Shown one piece after another: positions 1 to 9,870 of a DNA stretch of 64,000 nt. Position 1 is the stretch's first letter, and each line of letters begins with the position of its first letter. The DNA lies in NCBI GenBank assembly GCA_964657325.1, contig CAZZVE010000010.1, positions 3,934-67,933 on the forward strand, given 5' to 3'. Both the position numbers and the translations under genes were made by a program. The stretch comes from JBBQVS01 sp964657325. Its GTDB lineage: Bacteria > Chloroflexota > Ktedonobacteria > Ktedonobacterales > Ktedonobacteraceae. A model generated the notes under the pieces. The model was not told the DNA's origin and ran no database searches. It saw only the letters and a program-made list of their open reading frames with translations.

Positions 1-1
1 T

Positions 2-826
2 CTTACACAACGAGCTATCCGTTCGCTCATGTATTGGCAACGCGAGCTAACAGCCGCTGGATTTGTCTACCAACAAAGTATGCTAAAGACGGGTGTCAAG
101 ATAGCACGCGAGCATTTGGAACGGCAAGTGCCAGACCCGGTGTTGCGTGACAAGCTCACACCTAAATACACACTCGGTTGCAAACGTGTCTTGATCTCTG
201 ATGATTTCTATCCAGCCGTTTCGCAGTCAAACGTTGAGGTTATCACCGACCACATTCGTGAAGTGCGAGCACATAGCATTGTGACTGAAGATGGCAGAGA
301 GCACGACATCGACACCATAATCTGCGCGACAGGCTTTCATGTCACCGACGCCCAACTACCTCAACGTATACACGGACGCGATGGGATAGCACTGAATGAG
401 ACTTGGAGTCCAGACCCACATGCCTATCTTGGGGCAACCGTTGCAGGCTTTCCTAACATGTTCTTACTCATCGGCCCAAACACGGGTGTTGGTCACACGT
501 CTATGGTGTTTATGATCGAGTCTCAAACTACGTATATCCTGGATTGCTTGCACACAATGGAGCAGCGCGCATTACAAACTATTGAGGTGCGTCAGGAAAG
601 TGAAGAGGCATTCAACACAGAAATACAGCAACGTATGCATAGAACTGTCTGGGCGTCAGGATGCAATAGCTGGTATCTTGACAAACATGGGCGCAATACA
701 GCCATCTGGCCTGGCTTCACATTTGAGTTTCGATATAGAACAAAACATTTTAAGCCACAACACTATATCTTGACAGCGAAAGAAGGGTCTACCCGCCTTG
801 GAAAAGCACCCGTCTCCCGTGCTTAA
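2..826 (+). CDS. Flavin-containing / Baeyer-Villiger monooxygenase, C-terminal part (cut by window edge)
   Basis: The frame is open to the left edge, so the N-terminus with the FAD-binding GxGxxG is outside the window; about 274 codons remain. The visible part carries the motif ICATGF, typical of FAD/NADPH-dependent Baeyer-Villiger and flavin-containing monooxygenases, then GPNTGVGHTS and a C-terminal CNSWYLD...GRN...WPG block that is common in this family. Such enzymes insert one oxygen atom into ketones or oxidise soft nucleophiles, using NADPH and O2 in the cytosol. The substrate cannot be read from the sequence. It is followed after 106 bp by argF, with no obvious functional link. Family call is firm; exact class is uncertain. 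Confidence 0.85.
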   Translation, partial: LTQRAIRSLMYWQRELTAAGFVYQQSMLKTGVKIAREHLERQVPDPVLRDKLTPKYTLGCKRVLISDDFYPAVSQSNVEVITDHIREVRAHSIVTEDGREHDIDTIICATGFHVTDAQLPQRIHGRDGIALNETWSPDPHAYLGATVAGFPNMFLLIGPNTGVGHTSMVFMIESQTTYILDCLHTMEQRALQTIEVRQESEEAFNTEIQQRMHRTVWASGCNSWYLDKHGRNTAIWPGFTFEFRYRTKHFKPQHYILTAKEGSTRLGKAPVSRA

Positions 827-932
827 GAATAGCCTATCAACGAGATTCACATAATAAGACAGACGCCCAATGAATTTGGCTTGCCGTTCAGCAGGAACTA
901 TATATGCTTTGATGGGATGAGGAGAAAAAATT

Positions 933-1934
933 ATGGCTTTCAACTTAAAAAATCGCTCATTTTTGAAGCTAGACGACTTCACATCCGAAGAGATCACTTT
1001 CCTGCTACGTCTCTCAACAGAGCTTAAAGCGGCGAAGTACGCAGGAACGGAAGTGCCGCGTCTACTTGGAAAGCAAATCGCTCTCATTTTCGAGAAGGAC
1101 TCGACACGCACACGTATCAGCTTTGAAGTCGCTGCTTACGATCAAGGAGCACATGTGACCTATATTGGGCCAAGTGGCTCGCATCTAGGTACCGCCGAGA
1201 CAATTCAGGATACAGCACGCGTCCTCGGCCGTATCTACGATGGTATTGAGTTCCGTGGCTTTGCTCAGGAGGATGTAGAGTCATTGGCTCACTACGCAGG
1301 TGTGCCAGTGTGGAATGGGCTTACAAATGAGGCCCATCCTACTCAGGTATTGGCGGATTTCCTTACCATGCAGGAACATGCGCATAAACCGCTCGAAGAC
1401 ATTTCATTATGTTTCCTGGGAGATGTAGGCCACAACGTGGGAGATTCCTTGATGATTGGAGCAGCCAAGATGGGTATAGACATCCGTTTGGCAGGCCCCA
1501 GGTCCTCATGGCCCAACGAAACGCGGATGAATCAGGTGCAGGCAGTTGCCAGTGAAACTGGAGCAAGCATTATGGTGACAGAGGATGTGATGTCAGCAGT
1601 GCGAGGATGCGACTTCCTATACACTGACGTTTGGGTCTCGATGGGGGCATCACCTGATTTGTGGAGCGAGCGCATCAAAACGATGTTGCCCTATCGGGTG
1701 ACGAACGAACTTATGGCTGCGACGGGCAATTCCAACACGAAATTTATGCATTGTCTCCCATCTTTACATAATAAGGAGACCACATTGGGGAAACACCTTT
1801 TTGAGCAGTATGGCTTAGATGGCTTGGAAGTAACTGATGAGGTGTTTGAATCCAGAGTCTCTATCGTTTTCGATCAGGCAGAGAACCGATTACATACTAT
1901 TAAAGCGATATTGGTCGCAACACTGGGAGGATAA
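933..1934 (+). CDS. argF: Ornithine carbamoyltransferase
   Basis: 333 aa, the usual length of the family. The carbamoyl-phosphate loop STRTR is at residues 57-61, HPTQ lies near residue 135, an SMG motif lies in VSMGASPDLW, and the ornithine-side HCLP motif is present as HCLPS (commonly HCLPA). The enzyme makes citrulline from ornithine and carbamoyl phosphate, either for arginine synthesis or, in reverse, for arginine breakdown. No arginine deiminase or carbamate kinase gene lies nearby, so I favour the biosynthetic role. The ATG follows an AGGAGAAAA ribosome site by about 4-8 bases. It stands alone between unrelated genes. Confidence 0.93.
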   Translation: MAFNLKNRSFLKLDDFTSEEITFLLRLSTELKAAKYAGTEVPRLLGKQIALIFEKDSTRTRISFEVAAYDQGAHVTYIGPSGSHLGTAETIQDTARVLGRIYDGIEFRGFAQEDVESLAHYAGVPVWNGLTNEAHPTQVLADFLTMQEHAHKPLEDISLCFLGDVGHNVGDSLMIGAAKMGIDIRLAGPRSSWPNETRMNQVQAVASETGASIMVTEDVMSAVRGCDFLYTDVWVSMGASPDLWSERIKTMLPYRVTNELMAATGNSNTKFMHCLPSLHNKETTLGKHLFEQYGLDGLEVTDEVFESRVSIVFDQAENRLHTIKAILVATLGG

Positions 1935-2058
1935 ACCATAAATGCTGTGATCGCTATGCCGGAACAAATACACCTGCTTTAATTTGAGAGAGCAAAGATG
2001 GTCGAAGCAGTGGATGTTAGCCAACTGACTGGCAGCCTCAATTGAGAGGGGAAAGGTG

Positions 2059-2729
2059 TTAGTCCTTGATGAGTCCTCGTTGCACAAGATAGTGCTGAGT
2101 AATGGTGAGGTGGTCCTGGTCGCCGATGGAGTTGGTCGCCCACTGGTTGTAGACATGGCTAGCGAACGGGATACGTACGAGCGTAATATTCACATTGGCA
2201 GCGTGGGCTTGATCGACGAATCGGTAGACGCCAGCGGAAGGAACGAGTCCATCATCCTCCGGCTCAATGACCAGGGTCTGAGGTGCCTTGTTCGACAAGT
2301 AGGTCACCGAGGTGATAGCTTTCATGTGGGTTGGGAATGCCTTGGGGGTACCGCCGATGTACGTAGAGATGAAGTTATGCGGACTAAAACCGGGAGCTGG
2401 ATAGCCATAGTCATACGCGCTTTGTGGATCGACGACGGGGTACTGGACTACGACAGCCCTGGGGTGGGAACCTGCCCACCACACCCCGATAGAGCCAGAC
2501 CCATTGCCGCTGAATATGCAAGGTTAATAGCAAGGTTACCACCAGCGGAGTCACCTGCGACGACAAGACGTTCGGGATTCCCACCCAAGCGTGCTGCGTT
2601 CTGAGTCGTCCACACCAGTGCACAAGCGACATCCCTCGGTGCCTTGTTCCATGTAGGATTGGAGGAGGATGCGAGGCGATACTCGATGCTGACGACCAAC
2701 CACTCATGGTCAGCGAACCACCGAATGTC
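2059..2729 (-). pseudogene. Frameshifted, N-terminally truncated alpha/beta hydrolase (HSL-type esterase)
   Basis: Two minus-strand frames together encode one alpha/beta-hydrolase of the hormone-sensitive-lipase type. The upstream frame (about 2729-2490) carries VVSIEYRLA and the nucleophile elbow GDSAGG. The downstream frame (about 2490-2059) begins at VWWAGSHP and carries EPEDDGLVP (acid) and FASHVYNQ (histidine). A single-base change near 2500 would rejoin them as ...AAMGSGSIGVWWAG.... The N-terminal oxyanion HGG segment is missing: an in-frame TGA sits at 2730-2732, and I found no more of the gene upstream. The catalytic triad is present but split. A sequencing error could explain the frameshift, but not the missing N-terminus. 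Confidence 0.75.
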
Positions 2730-2823
2730 TCATGTATTCCTCCTCACATGTGTTTGCCAATCATCTGTACCAAGTGGACTCCTTCGCAAACCACTCGCTG
2801 TGCCTTATAAGGTCACTAAAAGC

Positions 2824-3678
2824 CTATTCATGTTTTGTGGATCGATAGCCGCCGTTCACCCAAGCCAAGACAATCGTAGCATACTGGTCTGCAACGTCCT
2901 CCCAGGGATAATGGGCGGCATCCAAGAGATCGAGCTTGCTGTAGGGTAGCCGCTCGTGGAGGTATTCACCGTTGACAGGAGGTACAAGAACGTCACGACT
3001 GCTGCTGATGATCTGAACGGGCACCTGAATCTCCATCAGAAGTTCGCCTAGAACAGGAAGTTCCCGAGGATAGTTGCGTACATACCTCATGGACTCCACG
3101 AAGCGGTCTCCTTCATAGGACTGGAGGTAGTCCTCTCGTACCTCTGTGGGTAATTTGTACCGCTCGTGGCCTTCGTCCAGTGAAGCACCAAGAGTGGTCC
3201 GGGGATCGAGCGCACGGAACGCATCAAGATCGGGAGCGTCAATGATGTCCTTCAGGACACCGGTTGCCTGGAGTGGATAGGCGATACCCCCATTTCCGAC
3301 CACCAAGCTGCTTATTTTACCTGGACGGAGTGCCGCCACAAACAGTGCAGCAGCCGTTCCGACGTCGGGAGCCACAATATGTGGCGCGTTCAATCCCCAC
3401 TCTTCGATGAGTTGGATAAGGAACTCGCCCATCGCTTTCGGCGAAAGCAAGTTGTTCCTACGCTCAGACTGACCAAAGCCGGGGAGATCGATGGCAAGAA
3501 GATGCGAGTGCTCGGAGAGGGGGTGCCAGATTGGCAGGAAGGCATACAGGCTCTCCGGCCATGGACTGGTCAGTAGAATCGTGTTGTCATGGTTTCCACT
3601 GCTTTCGGCATAGCGGATGCTCACTCCGTTGATAGAACGGAATTGGGTTGGCATGACCTCGCTTGCTACATTGTTCAT
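2824..3678 (-). CDS. Alpha/beta-fold hydrolase (haloalkane dehalogenase / epoxide hydrolase-like)
   Basis: 284 aa with the alpha/beta hydrolase fold. The nucleophile elbow reads APDVGT, so the nucleophile is Asp, as in epoxide hydrolases and haloalkane dehalogenases, rather than Ser. The general base is probably the His in DAAHYPWED near the C-terminus, and LAIDLPGFGQS is the usual strand-4 region. The oxyanion-hole segment, normally HGxP, reads SPWPES, which is unusual. It lies downstream of two same-strand SDR genes (160-bp gap) and may share their transcript. It could act on an epoxide, a halogenated compound or an ester; the natural substrate is unknown. Confidence 0.8.
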   Translation of the reverse strand: MNNVASEVMPTQFRSINGVSIRYAESSGNHDNTILLTSPWPESLYAFLPIWHPLSEHSHLLAIDLPGFGQSERRNNLLSPKAMGEFLIQLIEEWGLNAPHIVAPDVGTAAALFVAALRPGKISSLVVGNGGIAYPLQATGVLKDIIDAPDLDAFRALDPRTTLGASLDEGHERYKLPTEVREDYLQSYEGDRFVESMRYVRNYPRELPVLGELLMEIQVPVQIISSSRDVLVPPVNGEYLHERLPYSKLDLLDAAHYPWEDVADQYATIVLAWVNGGYRSTKHE

Positions 3679-3838
3679 GATATTTCTCCTTGTTTTATTT
3701 CTGTCTCGCTAACGGATTTTGCACATGTGCTGGCCTGTTTTCAGGCGTATCGAAAGCACAACCATCAACGTATCTATATCCATGAAAAAACATATGTTTC
3801 TCAATGTATCTGCTCTCCATTTACTTCTCCTGCTCCTT

Positions 3839-4717
3839 TTACTCTCTGTCTGACGCAACGGGTAAATTGAGCGTCTCAAAAAAGGAGCGGGTAGCCTCTG
3901 TGACGGCATCATTTACTGCCTGAGGAGCTTGGCGTTGTGCAACTGTCGCAACAATAGTGTGCAGTGGTCGCTTTCCTAGGGGTTGGGCAATAACATATGC
4001 TACGGCGTCAGCCACCTCTTGTGGATTGGGAGGCGTAGCAGATCGGTTCTCCGCGTAAAACGGCGTTGTAAATGCATTCATAGCCGTCTGGTAGAGGGCA
4101 AAACGCTCAGTATCCGCCGCAAGCTGACGCTTGGCAGAGATGGAGGTCGGAAAGGTTCCAGGTTCAATAATGGCGGCGTCAATGCCAAAAGGAGCGAGTT
4201 CATGCCGATACGACTCGGTGAGTCCCTCAAGGGCAAACTTCGTTGCTCCATACAGTCCAAGAAAAGGCAGGGCTATACGCCCAATAATTGACCCGATTTG
4301 CAGAAGCAGACCACTACCTTGTCTACGCATATGCGGCAGGGCGGCCCGGTTCACACGCAATACGCTGAAGACATTCGTCTCGAATTGTTGCTGGACTTGC
4401 TCAAGGGTGAACGCCTCCAACGGACCACTATATGACATCCCAGCATTGTTGACCACCACATCAAGACGTCCAGTACTTCCTACGAGAGACTCGATTGCTT
4501 GCTCTACGGAAGCATTATCCGTGACATCAATTTCGACGATCTGTAAGGCAAGGTGTTCTCGTTCCGCCAGTGTACGGAGTTCTTCTGCGATAGGAGCATT
4601 CTTTCCTGTCACTCCACGCATTCCTGCAAAAACGGTGTACCCCTGGCGTGCCAGGGTTTCAACGGTCAGACGACCGAAGCCACTGGTACTGCCAGTGACG
4701 AGAATTGCTTGTGTCAT
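3839..4717 (-). CDS. SDR-family oxidoreductase
   Basis: 292 aa classical short-chain dehydrogenase. The N-terminal cofactor loop is TGSTSGFG, followed by the structural NNAG motif, the catalytic Ser in IGSIIGRI and the YxxxK pair in YGATK. The residues after strand 2 (GMRG) lack an obvious acidic residue, which leans towards NADP(H). The longer C-terminus (about 45 residues beyond the core) resembles the retinol-dehydrogenase-like SDRs often named only 'SDR oxidoreductase'. RBS AGGAGAGGAG lies before the ATG. Next gene upstream on the same strand is a second SDR at 4820. Confidence 0.88.
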   Translation of the reverse strand: MTQAILVTGSTSGFGRLTVETLARQGYTVFAGMRGVTGKNAPIAEELRTLAEREHLALQIVEIDVTDNASVEQAIESLVGSTGRLDVVVNNAGMSYSGPLEAFTLEQVQQQFETNVFSVLRVNRAALPHMRRQGSGLLLQIGSIIGRIALPFLGLYGATKFALEGLTESYRHELAPFGIDAAIIEPGTFPTSISAKRQLAADTERFALYQTAMNAFTTPFYAENRSATPPNPQEVADAVAYVIAQPLGKRPLHTIVATVAQRQAPQAVNDAVTEATRSFFETLNLPVASDRE

Positions 4718-4819
4718 AGGTTTCTCCTCTCCTCAAACCTCAATGAGCACATTTATGCTCATCGAGGCAAAAAATGAGTCACTTATTGTGAACTACAGAC
4801 CAACCACAAGTATCTGACG

Positions 4820-5560
4820 TTAGACGGCTGTCCGACCGCCATCAACGGCAACAATCGCGCCCGTGACGTAACTTGCACGCGGCGAGACGAGAAAGCCGAC
4901 GACCTCAGCAATCTCTTCAACATTCGCAGCGCGTTTGAGCAGAGTGGTGCTTCCGACCGCTTCGGTAGTTTCTGGTGCTTGGATCGAGGTGTATACTGGG
5001 CCAGAGGCAACAGTGTTCACTCGCACACCACTGGGGCTGAACTCTGCGGCCCAAGCGCGAGTCATTGAAGAGAGAGCGGCCTTTGTCGCTCCATAGGCTG
5101 CGCCACCCGCAAGCCCAATCTCACCAGCCATGCTGCCGATGTTAATGATGCTACCCTTGCCCCTAGCCACCATTCCCGGCGCAAACGCGGCGACGAGGAA
5201 GTAGACAGAGCGAACGTTACTAGCGAACAGGGCATCAAATGTGGGAATGCTAAGTTCGGCAGTTGCACCGAACCAGGCGGAGCCAGCGTTGTTGACCAAA
5301 ACGTCAATGTCTCCTACCTCTTCGACTAAACGCTGAAGGTCGGCTGGATTACTCAGGTCGGCAGCAACGAAGCTTGCTTGACCACCCTCGTTGTTGATTG
5401 CTTCAACAACCTTGCTTCCACGTGCAGCGTCACGTCCATGGACAATAACTCTGGCTCCGTCACGAGCTAGTTGCAAGGCAACGGCGCGACCAATACCGGA
5501 CGTAGCACCTGTTACAAGTGCCTTCTGGTTCTCAAGAGTGAGATGTTGAGTAGAGGGCAT
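4820..5560 (-). CDS. SDR-family oxidoreductase (glucose / 3-oxoacyl reductase-like)
   Basis: 246 aa, the standard length of a classical SDR. Cofactor loop TGATSGIG, then VIVHGRD after strand 2, NNAGSAW, catalytic Ser in NIGSMAG, YGATK, and the C-terminal YVTGAIVAVDGG that is typical of FabG-like enzymes. The Arg after strand 2 suggests NADPH. Substrate is not readable. A GGAAAGG-like ribosome site precedes the ATG. It is probably the first gene of a small minus-strand unit with the SDR at 3839 and the hydrolase at 2824. Confidence 0.88.
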   Translation of the reverse strand: MPSTQHLTLENQKALVTGATSGIGRAVALQLARDGARVIVHGRDAARGSKVVEAINNEGGQASFVAADLSNPADLQRLVEEVGDIDVLVNNAGSAWFGATAELSIPTFDALFASNVRSVYFLVAAFAPGMVARGKGSIINIGSMAGEIGLAGGAAYGATKAALSSMTRAWAAEFSPSGVRVNTVASGPVYTSIQAPETTEAVGSTTLLKRAANVEEIAEVVGFLVSPRASYVTGAIVAVDGGRTAV

Positions 5561-5888
5561 GTTTTTCCTTTCATTTCATATAATAGACATACTGTGAAAC
5601 TCTACACTGGAATTCATGCAAAGCACTTACACAACGAATCTCGCTACTACTTACTCGTCATCCGTCTGCACATCTGTTATCATAGAAGGATGAAGTTAGA
5701 AGAAGAGTCTGAAGTCATGTGATAGTCCCCCAGACCCTCCTTCATCACTGCGGACTCGCATGGAGCGCATCCAATATGACTAAGTATACCGGGAGGAACG
5801 GGGGGAATCAGTACCCAATAGGTTCCATATCACATCCCCTTACATCCCATTGTGTACACTCCTGTCGTCCTCTGAAAGGAACCTGCTC
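5561..5888. other. Intergenic region between divergent SDR and STAND genes
   Basis: 328 bp between the minus-strand SDR and the plus-strand STAND gene. It must hold both promoters, but I could not settle on a convincing -35/-10 pair in either direction. No repeat, tRNA or strong hairpin was seen. Confidence 0.4.
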
Positions 5889-8800
5889 ATGAGTCAGTCC
5901 TTCTATCAGAAGCGAGATTATGCCTTCGGTCAGGCGATGCTGACCCTACGCACGCGCATCGGGTTGACACAAGTGGGGCTGGCTGCGTTGCTGGGTATCT
6001 CGCGCAAAGCCGTTAGCAAATGGGAGGCTGGTGATTCGTATCCCAAACCCTCCCACCTGAAAGTGTTGCTGGCGTTCGCTCTTGAGCAGCGAGCGTTTCC
6101 TGCTGGACACGAGGCCGAGGAAGTCCGCGCGTTCTGGCGTGCAGCGCATCAGAAGGTGCTCATTGATGAGCCATGGCTTCAGGAGATGTTGAGTCATATG
6201 CCTTCTCACCTGACACTTGCGGCAGATGCGTCGGTCGAACGGAAGATGGATGCGCCTCGAGTCGATTGGGGAGACGCGCTGGATGGATCGAGCTTCTATG
6301 GGCGCGAGCGAGAGTTGGAACAGCTCTCTCAGTGGGTGATCGAGGAGCACTGTCGGGTAGTCAGCGTGTTGGGACTGGGCGGGATTGGCAAGTCAGCACT
6401 CACCATCAACCTGATGCACCGCGTGGCACCACACTTCGAGGTAGTCATCTGGCGTTCTCTACGCGATGCGCCCATCTGCGAAGCGTTGCTGGATGAGTGT
6501 CTCCAGATACTTGCTCCCCAAGCACTTCACGATGTATCTAGCAGTCTCCAACGGCGCCTCAGCCTCGTGCTAGAGAGTTTGCGTCGCAACCGAGTCTTGC
6601 TAGTTTTGGACAACCTGGAGACGCTCCTAGAGGAAGGCCAAAGTACAGGCCACATGCGTTCCGGTTATGAGGGGTACGCTTACTTGCTCCACCGAATGGC
6701 TGAGACCAAGCATCAGAGCTGTTTGTTGCTCACTAGCCGAGAGAAACCTACCGACCTTGTGCCGCTAGAAGGCAACCGAACACTAGTACGTACCTTACGC
6801 CTTGCTCGACTAGATATCAATGCATGTGAACAGCTGTTGGCAGAAAAAGATGTCGTGGGCAGTGCAGCTGAGCAAACACGGTTGAGCGAGGCATACGCAG
6901 GCAATCCCCTGGCATTGAAAATCGTCGCGCAGGCCATCGTGGACCTCTTCGAAGGCAAAATTGCTCCTTTCCTGGAACACAGTGAGGTCGTCTTTGGCGG
7001 AGTACGTGAACTGCTGAGCGAGCAATATGCTCGTCTCTCAGACATAGAACAGACGGTCCTTTGCTGGCTGGCAATTGTGCGGGAGCCGATGACCGTGGGC
7101 GAGTTGCAAACTGTCTTGGTGGTATCCAAAACGTTAGGGGAGCTCCTGGAAGCTCTCGACGGGTTACTACGGCGCAGCCTTATTGAGCGTGGACAACGCG
7201 TGGGAAGCTTCACGTTGCAATCAGTGGTTCTGGAGTATGTGACCTTACGGCTCGTTACAGAGACGAGTCGTGAACTGGAGCAGGGAAGACTCACACTTCT
7301 CCTCCAGCATGGACTCTCTCAGGCCCATGCCAAGGACTATGTGCGGCAAACGCAGGAGCGGCTACTGCTGACCCCCCTACTCGCACGGGTGCAAAGTACA
7401 ACTAAGAGCCATGAGACTGTGGAGGCACGTTTCTGCTCTTTGCTCGACTTACTACGTATATGGACCGAGAATGCTCAGGGGTATGGACCGACGAATCTGA
7501 CAATGTTATTGCGTGTACTGCGAGGAAACCTACGGAGTCTCGACCTATCGCATTTGCTGTTACGTAGCCTGTATCTCCAAGGCGTCGAGATGCAAGACGT
7601 ACTCCTTGCCGGATCGACGCTCCAAGACTGTATTTTTACTGAGGCATTCGATGGTATCTCAGCGGTCGCCACAAGCCCTGATGGGCAATATTGGGCTGCA
7701 GTCAGCAGGCAGGGAGACGTGTGGGTATGGAACGAAGGGGGCCAAACCTTGCACCAGATGTGGAAGGCCCACACGGATAGAATACGAGCACTCACGTTCA
7801 GTTCGGACGGACGCAGTTTGTTGACGGGGAGCTGGGATAACACGATCAAGCTGTGGAATGTCTCCAATGGTGCGCTACTCTGGTCGGATGAACACGTGAG
7901 TAATCTCACCAGTGTGGCCTTTGCCCCCAACAGGCACGTACTTGCCATCGGAGGGGGAACAGATGCGATGGTTTCTCTTTGGGATATCCATAATAATATC
8001 CGCACTCAAATGCAGCCACACCCGTCTCCAGTGTCTGCACTCTCCTGGAGTTCTGATGAGTGCTTGCTTGCCAGTGGTCGCTCAGATGGGAATATCCAAG
8101 TGTGGACGCAGCCGCTTACACGCGTTCAGACACTTTCTGGACATACGAGTTGGGTGATGGGGCTGGCCTTTAATCCTGACGGCAGATTGCTTGCCAGCGG
8201 GAGTTGGGATGGCACGGTCAAGCTGTGGGAGGTATCTAGTGGGCGATTGCACCTGACGCTGATGGGGCATACAGATAGGGTGAATCGTGTGGCCTGGAGT
8301 AGCGATGGACAGACGCTTGCCAGTTGCAGTCGTGACAAAACGATTCGGCTGTGGGATGTACAGGGGAACACTCGGTCAGTATTGCTGGGACACACCGCCG
8401 ATATCTTCGGCCTGACGTTCACACCCGACAACCATAGCCTACTTAGTGGCAGTGACGATGGCACCTTGCGGCACTGGGATGTCGCCAGTGGGCGGTGTAC
8501 ACACATCATACACGGATATGTGTCCTCCCTCTCTGACATCGACTGGAGTCCCGATGGCACACAGTTGGTCAGTGGAGGCATGGACTCACAGGTCACAGTG
8601 TGGGATGGAAGCAGTGGGAAGCAAACTAAGGTGCTACGCGGGCATCGTTGGAGCGTCTCTGGGGTAGGATGGAGTCCCAATGGAAGGATGCTAGCAAGTA
8701 GCGGGTGGGACGGTGCTATCAGGCTGTGGAATCCAATCACAGGAACCTCTATTCAGATTCCAGAAAATCCTGTTGACCCTGACACCATTTTCTTTAGTGT

Positions 8801-9524
8801 CGCGTGGAGCCCAAGTGGACTCCACCTGGCGAGCGGAACGTATATCAGTGGTGTGCTGGTATGGGATGTAATGGCACGCTCGGAGCGGTGGCTTGGACGT
8901 GAGCTTCCGACCGGGATACGTCATGTGGCTTGGAGTCCCGACGGCACACGACTTGTCGGTGCTGGCGATGAGAACATTGTCTATGTATGGAATGTACTGG
9001 AAAGCGCCCTGCTGCTGCGGTTGAGAGGGCATCAAGGTACTGTCACGTGTCTTGCCTGGAACAGCGATGGAACACACTTGGCATCTGGTAGTCGGACTCA
9101 AGAGCGTGGGGAACTGTTAGTGTGGGATATGCAACGTGGGATATGTGTACTTGCCTGTGTGGAGCAGGTGGGGTTTATCTCTGCGATCACTTGGAGTTCG
9201 AGTGGAGATCAGCTTATTAGCGGTGATAGTGAGGGGAGGCTCTGCTGGTGGGATGTGTCCAGCGGAAAGTGCGTCCGGGTGCGCGAAGCCCATCAAAGGA
9301 TGGTTCAGGCGCTGAAAGTGAGTCCAGATGGGAACAGGCTGGCGAGTTGCGGTGATGATGGAGCGATTATGCTTTGGGACCTACAAAGTGGCGAGTATCT
9401 ACAAACGGTGCGACATGACCGTCCCTACGAGCGGCTCAATATCACGGGGATTAGAGGAGTAACCGAAGCGCAAAAGGCGACGTTATCCCTGTTGGGAGCG
9501 ATTGATGATGCTCAAGCAAAATGA
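5889..9524 (+). CDS. HTH-NB-ARC-WD40 STAND protein
   Basis: 1211 aa. An XRE-type helix-turn-helix occupies about residues 14-67 (LTQVGLAALLGISRKAVSKWE). A linker follows, then an NB-ARC/STAND NTPase with Walker A GLGGIGKS near 162-169 and Walker B LLVLDNLE near 237. A helical region leads to a run of 14 WD40 repeats (about 587-1174), enough for two seven-bladed propellers. The tail RPYERLNITGIRGVTEAQKATL resembles a conserved C-terminal block of other bacterial NB-ARC-WD40 proteins. In known STAND proteins the propeller senses a ligand and the NTPase oligomerises, so the HTH suggests ligand-gated DNA binding; a defence role is an alternative. The ATG at 5889, after GAAAGGA, fits the HTH better than an ATG at 5850. 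Confidence 0.9.
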   Translation: MSQSFYQKRDYAFGQAMLTLRTRIGLTQVGLAALLGISRKAVSKWEAGDSYPKPSHLKVLLAFALEQRAFPAGHEAEEVRAFWRAAHQKVLIDEPWLQEMLSHMPSHLTLAADASVERKMDAPRVDWGDALDGSSFYGRERELEQLSQWVIEEHCRVVSVLGLGGIGKSALTINLMHRVAPHFEVVIWRSLRDAPICEALLDECLQILAPQALHDVSSSLQRRLSLVLESLRRNRVLLVLDNLETLLEEGQSTGHMRSGYEGYAYLLHRMAETKHQSCLLLTSREKPTDLVPLEGNRTLVRTLRLARLDINACEQLLAEKDVVGSAAEQTRLSEAYAGNPLALKIVAQAIVDLFEGKIAPFLEHSEVVFGGVRELLSEQYARLSDIEQTVLCWLAIVREPMTVGELQTVLVVSKTLGELLEALDGLLRRSLIERGQRVGSFTLQSVVLEYVTLRLVTETSRELEQGRLTLLLQHGLSQAHAKDYVRQTQERLLLTPLLARVQSTTKSHETVEARFCSLLDLLRIWTENAQGYGPTNLTMLLRVLRGNLRSLDLSHLLLRSLYLQGVEMQDVLLAGSTLQDCIFTEAFDGISAVATSPDGQYWAAVSRQGDVWVWNEGGQTLHQMWKAHTDRIRALTFSSDGRSLLTGSWDNTIKLWNVSNGALLWSDEHVSNLTSVAFAPNRHVLAIGGGTDAMVSLWDIHNNIRTQMQPHPSPVSALSWSSDECLLASGRSDGNIQVWTQPLTRVQTLSGHTSWVMGLAFNPDGRLLASGSWDGTVKLWEVSSGRLHLTLMGHTDRVNRVAWSSDGQTLASCSRDKTIRLWDVQGNTRSVLLGHTADIFGLTFTPDNHSLLSGSDDGTLRHWDVASGRCTHIIHGYVSSLSDIDWSPDGTQLVSGGMDSQVTVWDGSSGKQTKVLRGHRWSVSGVGWSPNGRMLASSGWDGAIRLWNPITGTSIQIPENPVDPDTIFFSVAWSPSGLHLASGTYISGVLVWDVMARSERWLGRELPTGIRHVAWSPDGTRLVGAGDENIVYVWNVLESALLLRLRGHQGTVTCLAWNSDGTHLASGSRTQERGELLVWDMQRGICVLACVEQVGFISAITWSSSGDQLISGDSEGRLCWWDVSSGKCVRVREAHQRMVQALKVSPDGNRLASCGDDGAIMLWDLQSGEYLQTVRHDRPYERLNITGIRGVTEAQKATLSLLGAIDDAQAK

Positions 9525-9870
9525 GGAATTGGCAACTCGTCCATGTTGAAAATCATTCTTTTAGCAACGGTTCATGCGTTTTTTACCAAATGTTTTTTCT
9601 ATTCATTAGAGGAGGCAATGACGAGCATACTTTGTTCAACAGCGACCTTGACCTTCAAAACCTGATCTGGTGAATGTTGATTTACGTCTTTCTGATTTTG
9701 TTGGACACACCATTCTCCAACGTTGCCTCGAAAAGGTTCGTGATTCCTACTGACTATATTATCTATTGTTCTTGTCCTGCGTCGTATGTCTGATGTTCCC
9801 CGCACACAATTGTAGCGAAACCTAAACTGGAAAAGAAAAGAGTGTCCAATTGGTTGGAGCAAAAGTATAG
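9525..9870. other. Intergenic region with a weak minus-strand ORF
   Basis: 346 bp between the STAND gene and the convergent GntR gene. An 87-codon minus-strand frame (9599-9862) encodes an Arg/Gln-rich peptide with phrases such as NHEPFRGNVGEWCVQQ. It could be the relic of a transposase or other gene, but I recognise no family and see no clear ribosome site. Otherwise nothing notable. Confidence 0.35.

Noticed and set aside
2056..2604. 182-codon plus-strand frame opposite the esterase relic
   Set aside because: It is antisense to a clearly recognisable alpha/beta hydrolase with catalytic motifs, and shows no family pattern itself.
4131..4817. 228-codon plus-strand frame
   Set aside because: Antisense shadow of an intact SDR gene; Ser/Arg/Pro-rich translation typical of a non-coding strand.
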